Positions 47,107 to 57,960 are shown, numbered from the stretch's first letter. The stretch is DNA of 64,000 nucleotides from Deferribacter desulfuricans SSM1 (GCF_000010985.1 NC_013939.1:1579501-1643500); one strand, 5' to 3'. Notes: generated by a model not told the origin, from the letters alone. Numbers and translations are program-made.

Positions 47107-47723
47107 ATTGACCTCTTTCTTCTGTTATAAAAAATATATGCAACAACCAATATTACAATAAATGGGATCAAATATAAAGTGATTTTATGTATATTTGCCT
47201 TTACCAACTCCAAATTATTACCAACAAAATAACCCACATAAGCCAAAATCACAATCCAAATACCCGCTCCAAGCCCAGTAAACAATGTAAATTTAAAAAG
47301 GTTCATTTTTGCTAACCCTGCAGGAAAAGAGATATACTGCCTAATACCTGGTAACAATCTACCAATAAAAGTAGTTATTTCCCCATGTTTATTGAAAAAA
47401 AGTTCAATTTTCCTAAATTTTACCTCATCAATAAAAAGATATTTTCCATATTTTAACAAAAATATTCTACCATATTTATAAGCAATAAAATAATTCAGAT
47501 AAGCTCCAATCAAACTACCTAAAATACCACATAATATAACTAATAAAAGATTCATCTCTCCTTGCGAAGCTAAAAAACCAGCTGGTGGGATAACTACTTC
47601 ACTTGGAAAAGGGAAAAATGAGCTTTCTAAAGCCATTAATACTATTATACCAAAATAACCTATCTGGGCTACACCACCAACAATAAAAGCAACTATCTTA
47701 TCCATTTTCAACCAACAGTTCAT
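47103..47723 (-). CDS. DedA-family membrane protein
   Basis: 206-aa inner-membrane protein with four to six helices, related to undecaprenyl-phosphate and other lipid flippases. Family features are [20 protein letters not shown] near residue 35 with the key acidic/arginine residues, and [18 protein letters not shown] near residue 120. An ATG at 47723 overlaps recN by 26 bases; the ATG at 47705 gives a more usual N-terminus. Neither has a clear ribosome site. It may aid lipid carrier recycling alongside the M23 cell-wall enzyme encoded next to it. Confidence 0.9.
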   Translation of the reverse strand: MNCWLKMDKIVAFIVGGVAQIGYFGIIVLMALESSFFPFPSEVVIPPAGFLASQGEMNLLLVILCGILGSLIGAYLNYFIAYKYGRIFLLKYGKYLFIDEVKFRKIELFFNKHGEITTFIGRLLPGIRQYISFPAGLAKMNLFKFTLFTGLGAGIWIVILAYVGYFVGNNLELVKANIHKITLYLIPFIVILVVAYIFYNRRKRSI

Positions 47724-49341
47724 TTGCCTGTTTTAATGAGTGCTCAGATACCTTGCCAGCAATCATTGTAGCTAAAACCTCTTTCTTTTCTTGATCATCT
47801 AATCTTTTTATAGAGGCAAAAGTTTTATTTTCCACTGTATATTTGTTAATATGAAAATGCACATCGCCATATGCTGCCACAACAGGTAAATGCGTAATCA
47901 CAATCAACTGCTTCTTCTTGGAAAGATTTTTAAGCTTTTCTCCAACTTTCTTTGCAGTTTTACCACTAATACCTGTATCAACTTCATCAAAAATCATCGT
48001 ACTTATTCCATCATAATCAGAAAAAATATCTTTTAATGCAAGCATTATCCTCGAAAGCTCTCCGCCTGATGCGATTTTATTCAAAGGTGCAGGTGCAAAC
48101 CCCTTATTTGTTGAAATAAGAAACTCAGGAATTTTACTCCCATAAGCCGTAATTTCACTTTGTTCAATAAAATTAATATCCAAAGTTGCATCTTTAAGCT
48201 CAAGATCTTTCAAAACCTCTTCAACGCTCTTTTTTAGTTTTGAAAAAACTTGTTTCCTTTTAGTATACAACTCATTATCCAGCCTTTTTAGCTCATCAAA
48301 AATTCTATTTAACTCATCCTGCATATCGGTTATAGTATCATCATCTACTGATAACATTTCCAACTCAGCTTTTATTTTTTCTTTATATGCAATAACATCT
48401 TCCAAGGTCGGGCCATATTTTTTACACAATTTATCAAGAGCCATTTTTCTATCTATTAAATCATTTAACTCATCAGGGTTATAAGTATCAAAATCAAACA
48501 TATTCTCCAAACTCACAGTTAAATCATTTAACAGATAGCTTATTTCCTCTACTTTTGAATATGTTTCCAAAAGATTTTCATTTGTATCTTTAACTGACGA
48601 AAGGTGATACAAAACATCCTTCAACATACTTTCAACATTAATTTCAGAATAACTCAAAAGTTGTAGCGAACTATTTATAGCATTCCTGATTTTTTCTATA
48701 TTTGATAAAAACTTAATCCGCTCTTCTAACTTTAAATCATTTTCTATATCAATATTTAATTCATCTATCTCATTTATCTGATTTAACAAATATTCTCTTT
48801 TCAGCTCAATCTCACTCCTGTTTTCAATCAAATGTTTAAGTTTTGTTTTAAGACTTTTATACTTTTCATAATTTTGACGAAATTTTTGCAAAAATTCGTT
48901 ATCAATAAATTTGTCTATAAAAAACTTATGATTTTCAGGGTTTAATAATAACTGATGATCATGCTGACCATGTATATCCACTAAATTAGAGGCTAAATTT
49001 CTTAATTCATTCAAAGTTGCAGAAAATCCGTTTATAAAAACTTTATTTTTACCACCAGAATCTATTTCCCTTCTAATAATCAAAGTGTCTTCAATCTCGT
49101 ATTTATCATTAAGTTCGTCAGATAACTTAATATCTTCAAAAACTGCTTCCAAAACAGTTTTCTTAGCTAAATCTCTTTGCTTCTCTTTTGAAAACCTATC
49201 CCCCAAAACCATTTTAATAGCATCTATCAGCACAGATTTACCAGCACCAGTCTCACCTGTGATAATATTTAACCCATTTTCAAACTCAATAGATGTTTCA
49301 TCAAAAACCGAAAAATTCTTTATTTTCAAATACCTAATCAT
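47698..49341 (-). CDS. recN: DNA repair ATPase RecN
   Basis: 547-aa SMC-like protein for double-strand break repair. The N-terminal half-site [22 protein letters not shown] (Walker A near residue 30), [15 protein letters not shown] near 118, a central coiled coil and the C-terminal signature [14 protein letters not shown] with [10 protein letters not shown] are all in place. The length is normal for the family. It overlaps dedA. A repeat element lies upstream, so its promoter must sit in the short gap at 49342-49450; no SOS box is obvious there. Confidence 0.95.
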   Translation of the reverse strand: MIRYLKIKNFSVFDETSIEFENGLNIITGETGAGKSVLIDAIKMVLGDRFSKEKQRDLAKKTVLEAVFEDIKLSDELNDKYEIEDTLIIRREIDSGGKNKVFINGFSATLNELRNLASNLVDIHGQHDHQLLLNPENHKFFIDKFIDNEFLQKFRQNYEKYKSLKTKLKHLIENRSEIELKREYLLNQINEIDELNIDIENDLKLEERIKFLSNIEKIRNAINSSLQLLSYSEINVESMLKDVLYHLSSVKDTNENLLETYSKVEEISYLLNDLTVSLENMFDFDTYNPDELNDLIDRKMALDKLCKKYGPTLEDVIAYKEKIKAELEMLSVDDDTITDMQDELNRIFDELKRLDNELYTKRKQVFSKLKKSVEEVLKDLELKDATLDINFIEQSEITAYGSKIPEFLISTNKGFAPAPLNKIASGGELSRIMLALKDIFSDYDGISTMIFDEVDTGISGKTAKKVGEKLKNLSKKKQLIVITHLPVVAAYGDVHFHINKYTVENKTFASIKRLDDQEKKEVLATMIAGKVSEHSLKQANELLVENG

Positions 49342-49450
49342 ACCCTATCATCTACCTAAAATTTGTGCTGTATTTTTATCATTTTTTTCAATTATAATCA
49401 ATATCACATTCTTGGTATCACAACATTTTAAAATAACGCATTTCGAAAAT

Positions 49451-49675
49451 GTTTCACAATGGATCAATTTTTTAATATCACTATAATTTCGAGATTGCTT
49501 CACCCCCCCCATTAACTCATACACCTTGATAGTTATACGTCAATAACACAATATACTCAAAAAAATATAAACTCAACATCTGTCAAGAAATGGCGGAGTC
49601 GCAATGACCCAAAAATGTCGTCATTGAGAGCGTCAGCGAAGCAATCTGAATGTTAAAACAGCTATTAATGAGCAC
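49451..49675. repeat. Dispersed palindromic repeat, copy 6
   Basis: Left end GTTTCACAATGGATCAATTT matches the left end of copy 5. A GAGATTGCTTC arm, a C-tract (CCCCCCCC near 49503), TTGATAGTTATAC and a core TCGCAATGAC ... GTCATTGAGA follow, then GCGTCAGCGAAGCAATCTGA. It fills nearly all of the gap between recN and sfsA. Confidence 0.75.
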
Positions 49676-49691
49676 TTGTCCTAAGCTTATG

Positions 49692-50372
49692 TTAAATAGC
49701 TATTAAATTAGATTCTTTCTTAAAAGGATCAAAAATATGCCTGTAAGTCAAAACTTTTACTCCACAGTCCAAAGCATCTTTATAAGATTTGCAATAATCC
49801 TTATCAATAAATTTAGCACAATCAAATTTAATAGCATTAACTCCAACAACATAAAAAATATAACAAGTGTACCCTTTTTGAGCATACTTTTTTAGCAAAT
49901 CGAGATGTTTTTTCCCTCTCTTCGTGACAGCATCAGGGAAAAAAGCCGTATCATCTTTTAAAAGAGTTACATTTTTGACTTCAACAAGAATTTTATCCTT
50001 GCCTCTTTCTAAAAAGAAATCTACTCGGCTATCTTCAATTTTAAATTCGGGTTTTAAATAATCGTAATATGATAATTCTCTAATAGCATTCTCTTCTATT
50101 GATTTCTTTACGATGTTATTAACATTTACAGTATTTGTATAAACCCAGTTATTATCCAGTTCAAAAGCTTCAATAGTATATTTAAATTTTCTTTTTGGAT
50201 TATCAGAAACAGAAAGGGCTACTCTACACCCTTCATTGAGTAGCCCTTCCATTGAACCAGTATTTGGATTATAAGCAGTAATTATCTCTTCATTCAACTC
50301 ACAATCGACTAAAAATCTTTTATATCTTTTTATAAATTTTGCTATTAAAAACCCGTTATCAAACTTCATCAA
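49692..50372 (-). CDS. sfsA: SfsA-family protein
   Basis: 226-aa protein of the sugar-fermentation-stimulation family, which has an OB-fold-like N-terminal part and a PD-(D/E)XK nuclease-like C-terminal part. Family features include RYKRFLVDCELN, NPNTGSMEGLL near residue 35, and ESRVDFFLE-like EDSRVDFFLERGKDKILVEVKNVTL near 113-137 holding the nuclease-type E-x-K residues. AVTKRGKKHLDLLKK near 145 is also conserved. It overlaps the alanine symporter gene by 14 bases. Its biochemical role is not settled. Confidence 0.91.
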   Translation of the reverse strand: MMKFDNGFLIAKFIKRYKRFLVDCELNEEIITAYNPNTGSMEGLLNEGCRVALSVSDNPKRKFKYTIEAFELDNNWVYTNTVNVNNIVKKSIEENAIRELSYYDYLKPEFKIEDSRVDFFLERGKDKILVEVKNVTLLKDDTAFFPDAVTKRGKKHLDLLKKYAQKGYTCYIFYVVGVNAIKFDCAKFIDKDYCKSYKDALDCGVKVLTYRHIFDPFKKESNLIAI

Positions 50373-51705
50373 TTTTTTCTTTGGTTATCTTTACAAGCAA
50401 ACCAGAAAGAAAAATAAGCCCTATCAAGTTAGGTATAGCCATCATACCATTAAAAAGATCTGCCATATCCCATACAAAAGCAGTCTTTCTAAAAGCTCCA
50501 TAAAAAACACTTAAGCTGTAAACAATTTTGTAAAAATAGCTAAATTTATATCCAAAGAGGAATTTTGCACATTGCTCTCCATAATATGACCAACCCAATA
50601 TAGTGGAATAAGCAAAAAATATTAAGGCAAGGGCTAAAAACATCTTACCGTTACCACCAAAAACTGTCACAAAAGCCATTGCAGTCAACTCTGTGCTGGT
50701 TTTACCACTATCCCAAACCCCAGTTAATAATATAACAAAAGCAGTTAACGAACAAATTATTATTGTATCGAAGAAAACTCCTGTCATAGCAACTAAGCCC
50801 TGTCTAACAGGATTATCTGTTTTTGCAGCAGCATGAGCTATAGGTGCACTCCCTAGACCTGCTTCATTTGAAAATACCCCTCTTGCAACACCGTACCTTA
50901 TAGCATCTTTAACTGCAGCACCTGCAAAACCTCCGACAGCAGCAACAGGTGAAAAAGCTGATTTAAAAATTAATACAAGAACATCTAAGAAGTTTCCAAA
51001 ATTTAAAACAATTATTATAATTGCAAAAATAAAATAAAAAACAGCCATAAAAGGGACTATTTTCTCTGTAACTTTGCCAATTCTTTTAATACCACCAATA
51101 ATAACAAGTGCAGTTAAAACCATTAGTATAAAACCTGTAACACCTTTTGGTAAATTAAAAGCATCATTAACCGCCATAGCTACAGAGTGAGATTGTACCA
51201 TACTACCTATACCAAAAGAAGCAACGATTCCAAAAATAGCGAATAATACACCCAAAATATTTCCTAGAAATTTATTACTTAACCCTTCTTTTAAATAATA
51301 CATCGGGCCACCGATACTGGTGCCATCTTCTAATTTTTTTCGAAAATTAACAGCCAACACAGCCTCGGCATATTTTGTAGCCATACCGAAAAAAGCGGAT
51401 AGCCACATCCAGAAAATAGCTCCAGGACCACCTGTTGCAATAGCTGTGGCAACACCAGCAATATTACCTGTCCCTATTGTTGCTGATAAAGCAGTGGTTA
51501 AAGCCTGAAAAGGTGTAATGTCACCCTGAACGTTTTCGCTTTTCCCTTTAAAAAATATCAACTTTAAAGCTTTAGGTAATAATCTGACCTGGATAAAACC
51601 AAGCCTTAAGGTAATTAAAACACCAGTACCAATTAATAAGACAAGCATAAAAGGGCCCCATACAATTGAGTCCAAATAGTTAATTATTGAATGCAATTTT
51701 TCCAT
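50359..51705 (-). CDS. Sodium:alanine/glycine symporter, AGCS family
   Basis: 448-aa inner-membrane transporter with about ten helices importing alanine or glycine with sodium. The family signature GIASFGIGSMVQ and ATAIATGGPGAIFWMW, GGPMYYL and NEAGLGSAPIAHAAAKT are all visible. The ATG at 51705 has GAGGT six bases upstream; the ATG at 51711 abuts it. It overlaps sfsA. No glycine riboswitch is seen in the short leader. Confidence 0.93.
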   Translation of the reverse strand: MEKLHSIINYLDSIVWGPFMLVLLIGTGVLITLRLGFIQVRLLPKALKLIFFKGKSENVQGDITPFQALTTALSATIGTGNIAGVATAIATGGPGAIFWMWLSAFFGMATKYAEAVLAVNFRKKLEDGTSIGGPMYYLKEGLSNKFLGNILGVLFAIFGIVASFGIGSMVQSHSVAMAVNDAFNLPKGVTGFILMVLTALVIIGGIKRIGKVTEKIVPFMAVFYFIFAIIIIVLNFGNFLDVLVLIFKSAFSPVAAVGGFAGAAVKDAIRYGVARGVFSNEAGLGSAPIAHAAAKTDNPVRQGLVAMTGVFFDTIIICSLTAFVILLTGVWDSGKTSTELTAMAFVTVFGGNGKMFLALALIFFAYSTILGWSYYGEQCAKFLFGYKFSYFYKIVYSLSVFYGAFRKTAFVWDMADLFNGMMAIPNLIGLIFLSGLLVKITKEKIDEV

Positions 51706-51800
51706 AAGCATACCTCACAAAAAATCATTTACAAAAACATTTTTTTGTATATTTTGAATAGAGACAATAAAATAAAATTAAGGAATTTTCAAGATTAACC

Positions 51801-52502
51801 ATGCAAAAATTTAAAAATAATTTGGTACTCAATAGTTTTTTGAACAATTTGTTCTTAATACTGTTTACATACAGTATACTAATATCCGCATTAACCTACT
51901 ATAATATTAATAAAATCAATATGTTAGAGAAACTTACATCAGAAAAAGTAACTGTTCTATCTAGCTTAATAAATAAAAAATCAAAAAACAAATATCTAAT
52001 TTCAAAATATAACCAAATCATAGATATAAATAATGTATTAAGTTATTTAACAAACAAAAATATTAAGTATTCTACTATGGATATATCTTACACAATTGTG
52101 GATGAATCAACAAAAGAGCATATAGACCCATATCTCATACTATCGCTAATTTTAACAGAAAGCTCTTTTAATCATAAAAGCATTTCAAGAAAAGGAGCAA
52201 TTGGTCTGATGCAAATATTACCTAACACTGCTTATTATGTTTCACAACTAAATGACGATATAGATATTTCACATAGAAAAGAGCTGTTTGATCCAATAAC
52301 TAATATAAAAATAGGTATAAGCTATTTCTCATATCTGTTAAAAAAATACAATGGCAACGTAAAATATGCAATTATAGCTTACAATTTAGGTCCTACAAAA
52401 CTAAATTATAGATTGAGAAAAAACAAGAAACTACCAAAATTTTATTACAACAAAGTATTAAGAAACTATCAACTTATATCTACTATCAAAAATAATGCAT
52501 AA
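51801..52502 (+). CDS. Membrane-anchored lytic transglycosylase
   Basis: 233-aa SLT-domain enzyme that cleaves peptidoglycan glycan strands. A single transmembrane helix at about residues 14-35 anchors it in the inner membrane. The catalytic domain, from about residue 105, has SLILTESSFNHKSISRKGA with the catalytic Glu near residue 119, IGLMQILPNTA, and AIIAYNLGP near 205. It stands alone and divergent from the AGCS gene. A weak hairpin with T-run follows. Confidence 0.9.
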   Translation: MQKFKNNLVLNSFLNNLFLILFTYSILISALTYYNINKINMLEKLTSEKVTVLSSLINKKSKNKYLISKYNQIIDINNVLSYLTNKNIKYSTMDISYTIVDESTKEHIDPYLILSLILTESSFNHKSISRKGAIGLMQILPNTAYYVSQLNDDIDISHRKELFDPITNIKIGISYFSYLLKKYNGNVKYAIIAYNLGPTKLNYRLRKNKKLPKFYYNKVLRNYQLISTIKNNA

Positions 52503-52528
52503 AAAAGAGAACTTTTGGCACTCTTTTT
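52502..52528 (+). terminator. Weak terminator after the lytic transglycosylase gene
   Basis: AAAAAGAG and CTCTTTTT (52502-52509 and 52521-52528) form an AT-rich stem around an 11-base loop and end in a T-run. Confidence 0.4.
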
Positions 52529-52529
52529 A

Positions 52530-52660
52530 AATCAAGACTATTACCCAATAAAATGTGATATTTTGAGATTGCTTCGCCGACTCTCGCAATGTCGGCTTTT
52601 TTGGGTCATTGCGAGGCAACAAAAGTTGCCGAAGCAATCTCAAATTAAACTATTACTCAA
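52530..52660. repeat. Dispersed palindromic repeat, copy 7
   Basis: Perfect 15-base outer arms TTTGAGATTGCTTCG / CGAAGCAATCTCAAA (52562-52576 and 52630-52644) enclose CTCGCAATG / CATTGCGAG (52582-52590 and 52607-52615). Located between convergent genes. Confidence 0.85.
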
Positions 52661-52671
52661 CTTTTTAATTC

Positions 52672-53025
52672 TTATGCATTAGAATTTGCAAAATTAACAA
52701 TTTTCACAAATATTTCATCAACATCTTCTTCACCCCAAGAAACAGGTTTACCATTTATCGATACATAAGGAAGGGGTAACCTATTTTCAACAATCGTATT
52801 AACATCATCGATATAATCAAGAACTTCTGGTGTTGAAATATCTACATATTTAAAGTCAACACCATCCAAACCAAACTCTTTGGTCAATTTCGCATCAAGT
52901 TTTTTCGCAATTTCAAAGTATGGATCTTCACTCTCCCCGCAACCTGCAGGAAAATAAGAAGGGCTTCACCCAGAAACAAAATCCATACTGGAGCCAAATA
53001 ATCTTATTTTCATTTTCTCACTCAT
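52672..53025 (-). CDS. Predicted selenoprotein with thioredoxin-like fold (UGA-encoded Sec at residue 20)
   Basis: The gene has 118 codons from the ATG at 53023-53025 to TAA, read through one in-frame TGA (52966-52968). GTGAGGT lies eight bases before the ATG. The N-terminal half continues the same domain as the C-terminal half: strand KIRLFG, the motif SGUSPSYFPAGC with U20 and Cys29, helix DPYFEIAKKL, strand FKYVDIS, a second helix and LPLPYVSING, where a cis-Pro of a thioredoxin fold would lie. This layout recalls the YuzD-like redox family, in which a CxxC takes the place of the U. A SECIS-like hairpin follows the TGA. It starts three bases after the purF stop and is probably co-transcribed. 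A recent nonsense mutation is the alternative. Confidence 0.75.
52926..52962 (-). promoter_or_regulatory. Candidate bacterial SECIS element
   Basis: On the minus strand a 9-bp stem UUUUCCUGC / GCGGGGAGA (52946-52954 and 52932-52940, with G-U pairs) closes an AGGUU loop (52941-52945). A lower CUUC/GAAG stem flanks it. The loop begins 20 bases after the UGA. E. coli fdhF has an AGGUCU loop at a similar distance; the GGU in the loop is what SelB recognises. Confidence 0.7.
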
Positions 53026-53028
53026 AAT

Positions 53029-54429
53029 TTATACCTCACTTTTTGGATTAATACCTAAACCATCTTTATGCAATGTTGGATATTTACCGCTGAAACACGC
53101 ATCACAAAAACTAAAAGGTTTTACACACTCATGCATCCCTTCCAAGCTTAAATATGCAAGAGAATCAGCAGTAATATATTTTCTTATCTCCTCTATCGTA
53201 TGATTAGATGCTATCAACTCACTTCTAGTGGGTGTATCAATACCATAAAAACATGGGTAACAGGTCGGTGGAGAAGAAATTCGCATATGAACCTCTTTTG
53301 CTCCAGCTTCTTTTAGCATTTTAACAATTTTCCTACTAGTTGTACCTCTTACAATAGAATCGTCAACCACAACAACCCTTTTCCCTTCTATAACACTTCT
53401 CACAGCATTGAGCTTCAGTTTAACACCAAAATGTCTAATAGATTGAGCAGGTTCAATAAATGTTCTACCCACATAATGGTTTCTAATTAACCCCATAGCA
53501 TAAGAAATTTTACTATATTCAGAATAACCGAGTGTAGCAACAACTCCAGAATCAGGCACAGGAATTACAACATCAGCATCAACTGGACTCTCTTCTGCAA
53601 GTTTCATCCCAAAACTTTTTCTTACCTCATATACACTTTTTCCAAAAATTCGACTATCAGGTCTGGCAAAATATATAAACTCAAATATACATGGAGTTGG
53701 ATTTACATTTTCAAAAGGCCTTATACTTTGTAAACCATCATCCTTTATAATGACCATTTCTCCAGGATCTATCTCTCTAATAAACTCTGCATCTATTAAA
53801 TCCAACGCGCACGTTTCGCTAACTAAAACATGACCAGACCTAATTTTACCCAAAATAAGCGGTCTAAAACCGTTTGGGTCTCTTAAGCCAATAAGCATAT
53901 CTTTTGTCATAAAAATAAGGCTAAAAGCACCTTTCAACTTACTAACACTACTAATTATTGCATCTATCAGATTATCTTTACCAGATTTTGCCATCAAATG
54001 AATCACTATTTCACTATCTGAAGTTGAAGTAAAAATAGATCCATCTCTTACAAGATCATCCCTCAACTTTTCGGCGTTTACTATATTTCCGTTATGAACT
54101 AAAGCAACCTGTCCCAAATTTATATCTGCAACAATCGGTTGGGTATTTTTCAACAAAGATTCTCCAGAAGTTGAGTACCTGTTATGTCCAATAGCTATAT
54201 CACCAGGTAACCTTTCTAAAGTATGTTTTTTAAAAATATCGGCCACCAAACCAAGCCCTTTTTCAACCCTTATTATATGTCTATCAGAACAGGCTATACC
54301 AGCACCTTCCTGCCCCCTATGCTGAAGAGCATAGAGTGATAGATACACCAAATTGGCTGCATCTTTGTCGCCAAATACACCAGCTATACCGCATTCTTCG
54401 TGAAATTTATCAAATATCATTTCATCCAT
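53029..54429 (-). CDS. purF: Amidophosphoribosyltransferase
   Basis: First step of purine synthesis: transfers glutamine ammonia to PRPP. The N-terminal nucleophile Cys13 ([10 protein letters not shown]) follows a short propeptide that is presumably cleaved. GHNRYSTSG, the PRPP motif [14 protein letters not shown] and cysteines in [15 protein letters not shown] and FCDAC are present, the pattern of the [4Fe-4S]-containing Bacillus-type enzyme. Its start overlaps purL by 13 bases. It is the last recognisable purine gene of the operon purSQLF. Confidence 0.95.
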   Translation of the reverse strand: MDEMIFDKFHEECGIAGVFGDKDAANLVYLSLYALQHRGQEGAGIACSDRHIIRVEKGLGLVADIFKKHTLERLPGDIAIGHNRYSTSGESLLKNTQPIVADINLGQVALVHNGNIVNAEKLRDDLVRDGSIFTSTSDSEIVIHLMAKSGKDNLIDAIISSVSKLKGAFSLIFMTKDMLIGLRDPNGFRPLILGKIRSGHVLVSETCALDLIDAEFIREIDPGEMVIIKDDGLQSIRPFENVNPTPCIFEFIYFARPDSRIFGKSVYEVRKSFGMKLAEESPVDADVVIPVPDSGVVATLGYSEYSKISYAMGLIRNHYVGRTFIEPAQSIRHFGVKLKLNAVRSVIEGKRVVVVDDSIVRGTTSRKIVKMLKEAGAKEVHMRISSPPTCYPCFYGIDTPTRSELIASNHTIEEIRKYITADSLAYLSLEGMHECVKPFSFCDACFSGKYPTLHKDGLGINPKSEV

Positions 54430-56645
54430 CTTTCAATTTCCCTTTCATACTGAGTAATCAGATTATCCAAATCATAAATAAGAAGTACCCTTCTACCTTT
54501 TTTTACTTTAAATTCTTTACCTCCAGTTATTCCTACCCTCTCAGTCCTTACACCATACTTTGATGCAAGTTGTAAAAATTTCTCTTCCTTAGAAGGTTCA
54601 ACCTCCACAAATGCTAACCCCTGAGTTTCACTAAAAAGATATCTATAATCATCCATTTTATAATCAAAATTTACTTCTACACCTATTCTCCTTTTCACAC
54701 ACATTTCAAAAAGAGAAATAACTAATCCACCCAAGGAAACATCATGTGCACTTAGCAAAACTGACTCTTTAGCTGCATCTACCATAAAATCTATCAATTT
54801 AATATTTTCGTCAATATTAGGATCAGGAACCACCCCTTCGTCCATATCAAGACAATAAGAAGCAAATTCGCTACCACCAATCTCACCTTTATTTTCTCCA
54901 AGCAGATAAATAATGCTCCCTTCCTGCTGAAAAAATGATTCCAACCTTTTCTCTACATCATCTAAAACGCCTACCATAACAACAGTTGGTGTTGGATAAA
55001 TACCTTTTCCATCAGTCTCATTATAAAAACTTACATTACCGCTAACAACAGGAGTATTTAGTTTCTCGCAAGCAAAACTCATCCCCTCAACAGCTTTAAC
55101 AAACTGCCACATCACATCTGGTTTTTCAGGATTACCAAAATTTAGACAATCAGAAATAGCAAGAGGTCTTCCACCTGCCATTGCTACATTTCTTGCTGCT
55201 TCAATAACAGCTATTTGCCCCCCTTTATATGGGTCAAGATAACAATATCTGCTATTGCAATCCATTGATAATACTATCCCTTTTTTACTCCCTTTAATTC
55301 TTAAAACTGATGCATCAGAACCTGGTAAAACAACCGTGTTTGTTCTAACCATATGGTCGTACTGTTCATAAATCCATTTTTTCGAAGAAATATTTGGATT
55401 AGTTAACATCATCTCAAAAGTTTTATCAAGATTAAGATTCACAAAAGCAAAATCGTTATGTTTTAATTCTTTATAATAAGCAGGCTCTTTATAAGGTCTG
55501 TCATATACAGGTGCTTCATCTCCAAGTGGTTTTGCAGGAAGCTCTGCAACAAGCTCACCTTCCCAATACAATTTAACAAACCCATCATCAGTTACACGTC
55601 CAATAATTTCCGCATCCAAATCCCATTTTGCAAAAATCTCCAACACCTTATCTTCATACCCTTTTTTAGCTACAAGCAACATCCTCTCTTGAGATTCTGA
55701 TAGCATAATTTCATAAGGGGTCATCCCTTTTTCTCTACATGGAACCTTATCTAAATAAAGCTCAACACCGGAGCCACTTTTAGAAGCCATTTCAAAAGAA
55801 GAACTTGTTAAACCAGCAGCCCCCATATCCTGTATTCCAACTACAAAGTCATTCTTCATTAACTCTAAACAAGCTTCTAATAACAATTTCTCTTTAAAAG
55901 GATCACCAATTTGGACATTAGGTCTTTTACTCTCCGAATCTGAGCCAAACTCTTCACTGGCCATAGTGGCACCATGGATACCATCTCTACCTGTTTTAGC
56001 GCCCACATAAATAACCGGATTACCAACCCCTTCTGCTTTAGCCTTAAAAATCTTATCCTTTTTAACCAAACCGAGTGCTAAAGCATTAACTAAAGGGTTT
56101 TTAGCAAATGTAGGATGAAAAAAGGTTTCCCCTCCAACTGTAGGTACACCAAAACAATTTCCATAACCAGCTATACCAGAAACAACCCCTTCAAATATGT
56201 ATCTGCTTTTTTCATCTTTTGTAATATCTCCAAACCTTAGGCCATCCATACATGCAATAGGTCTAGCACCCATTGTAAAAACATCTCTCAAAATTCCACC
56301 TACACCTGTAGCAGCACCCTGATAAGGTTCTATATATGAAGGGTGATTATGGCTTTCAACTTTGAAACATGCACATATATCCCCATCAATTTCAATGATT
56401 CCAGCATTTTCACCAGGCCCCTGGACAACCCATGGTGCATCTGTTGGAAATTTCTTTAAATGGACTCTACTACTTTTATAGCTACAGTGCTCACTCCACA
56501 TTGCCGCAAAGATACCAAGCTCTATATAATTCGGTTTTCTACCTAATATTTCAATCGCTTTATTAAATTCATCCTCATTTAGCCCCATCTCTTTTGCTAC
56601 TTCTAACGTCACATTAGGATAATTAAATTTTTCATAAACACCCAT
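54417..56645 (-). CDS. purL: Phosphoribosylformylglycinamidine synthase, small-type PurL subunit
   Basis: 742-aa ATP-dependent amidation subunit of the PurSQL complex. [18 protein letters not shown] (catalytic His near residue 54), [25 protein letters not shown] and the repeated half with [12 protein letters not shown] are typical, and the length matches the small form that needs separate PurS and PurQ. The gene is one base after purQ and overlaps purF by 13 bases. Confidence 0.96.
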   Translation of the reverse strand: MGVYEKFNYPNVTLEVAKEMGLNEDEFNKAIEILGRKPNYIELGIFAAMWSEHCSYKSSRVHLKKFPTDAPWVVQGPGENAGIIEIDGDICACFKVESHNHPSYIEPYQGAATGVGGILRDVFTMGARPIACMDGLRFGDITKDEKSRYIFEGVVSGIAGYGNCFGVPTVGGETFFHPTFAKNPLVNALALGLVKKDKIFKAKAEGVGNPVIYVGAKTGRDGIHGATMASEEFGSDSESKRPNVQIGDPFKEKLLLEACLELMKNDFVVGIQDMGAAGLTSSSFEMASKSGSGVELYLDKVPCREKGMTPYEIMLSESQERMLLVAKKGYEDKVLEIFAKWDLDAEIIGRVTDDGFVKLYWEGELVAELPAKPLGDEAPVYDRPYKEPAYYKELKHNDFAFVNLNLDKTFEMMLTNPNISSKKWIYEQYDHMVRTNTVVLPGSDASVLRIKGSKKGIVLSMDCNSRYCYLDPYKGGQIAVIEAARNVAMAGGRPLAISDCLNFGNPEKPDVMWQFVKAVEGMSFACEKLNTPVVSGNVSFYNETDGKGIYPTPTVVMVGVLDDVEKRLESFFQQEGSIIYLLGENKGEIGGSEFASYCLDMDEGVVPDPNIDENIKLIDFMVDAAKESVLLSAHDVSLGGLVISLFEMCVKRRIGVEVNFDYKMDDYRYLFSETQGLAFVEVEPSKEEKFLQLASKYGVRTERVGITGGKEFKVKKGRRVLLIYDLDNLITQYEREIERWMK

Positions 56646-56646
56646 C

Positions 56647-57345
56647 TTAACCCTCTTTTATGTAATCAATTGCGCTCTTAAATAGATAAAGTCCATCTTT
56701 ACTGCCTAAAATCGATTCTGCAGCTCTTTCAGGGTGAGGCATCATCCCTAAGACATTCCCTCTTTTGTTGATTATACCAGCTATATTTTCTATTGAACCG
56801 TTAGGATTAGATTCCTTTGATATTTCGCCATACTCATCACAATATTTAAACACAATTTGTGAATTCTCTTTCAATTCATTTAAACCTTCTTCATCGATAT
56901 AATAATTCCCTTCCATATGCGCAATAGGTATTTTTATAATTTCACCAATAGAATAAAGGTTTGTAAAAGGTGTAAAATTATTTTCTACTCTTAAATAAAC
57001 AAATTTACAAATAAATTTTAATGACCTATTCTTTAATAGTGCACCTGGGAGTAGTCCAGCTTCTGTCAATACCTGAAAACCATTACAAATTCCAAGTAGC
57101 AAACCGCCTTTTTCTGCATAATTGTAAACAGCATCCATAACTGGCGATTTACTTGCAATAGCACCACACCTTAAATAATCACCAAAAGAAAACCCGCCAG
57201 GTAGTACAATTAAATCATAATTACTTACATCAGTTTCTTTATGCCAGATAAAAGATGTATCGAATCCACACACATGTTTTAAAACATGATAACAATCATG
57301 ATCGCAATTTGAACCAGGAAAAACTACAACACCAGCTTTCATCAC
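56647..57345 (-). CDS. purQ: Phosphoribosylformylglycinamidine synthase, glutaminase subunit
   Basis: 232-aa class I glutamine amidotransferase supplying ammonia to PurL. The nucleophile elbow [19 protein letters not shown] (catalytic Cys near residue 87), the N-terminal [11 protein letters not shown] and the C-terminal MMPHPERA with the catalytic His-x-Glu are intact. It follows purS with no gap and precedes purL by one base. Confidence 0.96.
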   Translation of the reverse strand: MMKAGVVVFPGSNCDHDCYHVLKHVCGFDTSFIWHKETDVSNYDLIVLPGGFSFGDYLRCGAIASKSPVMDAVYNYAEKGGLLLGICNGFQVLTEAGLLPGALLKNRSLKFICKFVYLRVENNFTPFTNLYSIGEIIKIPIAHMEGNYYIDEEGLNELKENSQIVFKYCDEYGEISKESNPNGSIENIAGIINKRGNVLGMMPHPERAAESILGSKDGLYLFKSAIDYIKEG

Positions 57346-57588
57346 TTAATCCTCTATTATTTCATAGCTATACTCTTCTACAATTGGATTTACAAGCAAC
57401 TTTTCACAAACTTCTACAATCTTCTGATCTAAATTATCTATATTTTCCACATCCAATTCAATTATCTTACCAACTCTCACATCATTTACAAATTCATATC
57501 CTAATTTATTTAAAGAACCAAGAACAGTCTGCCCTTGTGGATCAAGAACTGTATCTTTTAATTTTACCTGAACTCTAACTTTTGGCAT
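57346..57588 (-). CDS. purS: Phosphoribosylformylglycinamidine synthase subunit PurS
   Basis: 80-aa structural subunit linking PurL and PurQ. The start VRVQVKLKDTVLDPQGQTVLGSLNKLGY and the later VRVGKIIELDV are characteristic. GGGGGG lies five bases before the ATG. It is the first gene of purSQLF. The 370-base region upstream has no riboswitch or PurR box that I can identify. Confidence 0.94.
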   Translation of the reverse strand: MPKVRVQVKLKDTVLDPQGQTVLGSLNKLGYEFVNDVRVGKIIELDVENIDNLDQKIVEVCEKLLVNPIVEEYSYEIIED

Positions 57589-57724
57589 TTTACCCCCCTG
57601 TAATTTTATGTGGTTAATTACCTTAATTTATCTTTTTTTTCAATAAATAAAACTTTTAATAATATTGTAAAGCATATTACCAATAATTTTAAAAGTAAAT
57701 GACTTTGCACTAAGAAAATAAACA

Positions 57725-57900
57725 ATTTTGAAATTGCTTCAACAACTTTTGTTGCCTCAAAATGACCCAAAATGCCTTCATTGATACAAAGTGAAGCAAC
57801 CTCCTACTTCAACTTCTAACCTGAGATCACTTCGTCAGCTTACGCTTCCTCGTGATTATTACCTAGCTGTCATTGCGGACGTTAGCAAAGCAATCTGGAG
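57725..57900. repeat. Degenerate dispersed repeat, copy 8
   Basis: Two units in tandem: GAAATTGCTTC...GCCTCAAAATGACCC...CATTGATACAAAGTGAAGCAA and a second with GTCATTGCGGACGTTAGCAAAGCAATCTGG (57870-57898). Many substitutions suggest an old copy. It accounts for most of the gap between purS and the regulator gene; no other feature is seen there. Confidence 0.65.
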
Positions 57901-57960
57901 AACAAGAACAGCTAATTTTATAATTAAAAAATTCTTTTAAAAATCGTTTAAGCTGTTAAA

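Noticed and set aside
51868-51879. CATACAGTATAC resembling the FadR-type operator
   Set aside because: It lies inside the lytic transglycosylase coding region and matches only the AT-rich core, not the flanking TTG/CAA.
52672-52887. 71-codon gene starting at TTG 52887
   Set aside because: It starts in the middle of a helix of a larger domain with no ribosome site; the full gene begins at 53025 and includes the in-frame TGA.
57589-57960. Purine riboswitch or PRPP riboswitch upstream of purS
   Set aside because: No conserved aptamer sequence or fold was recognisable; the region is explained by degenerate repeat units.
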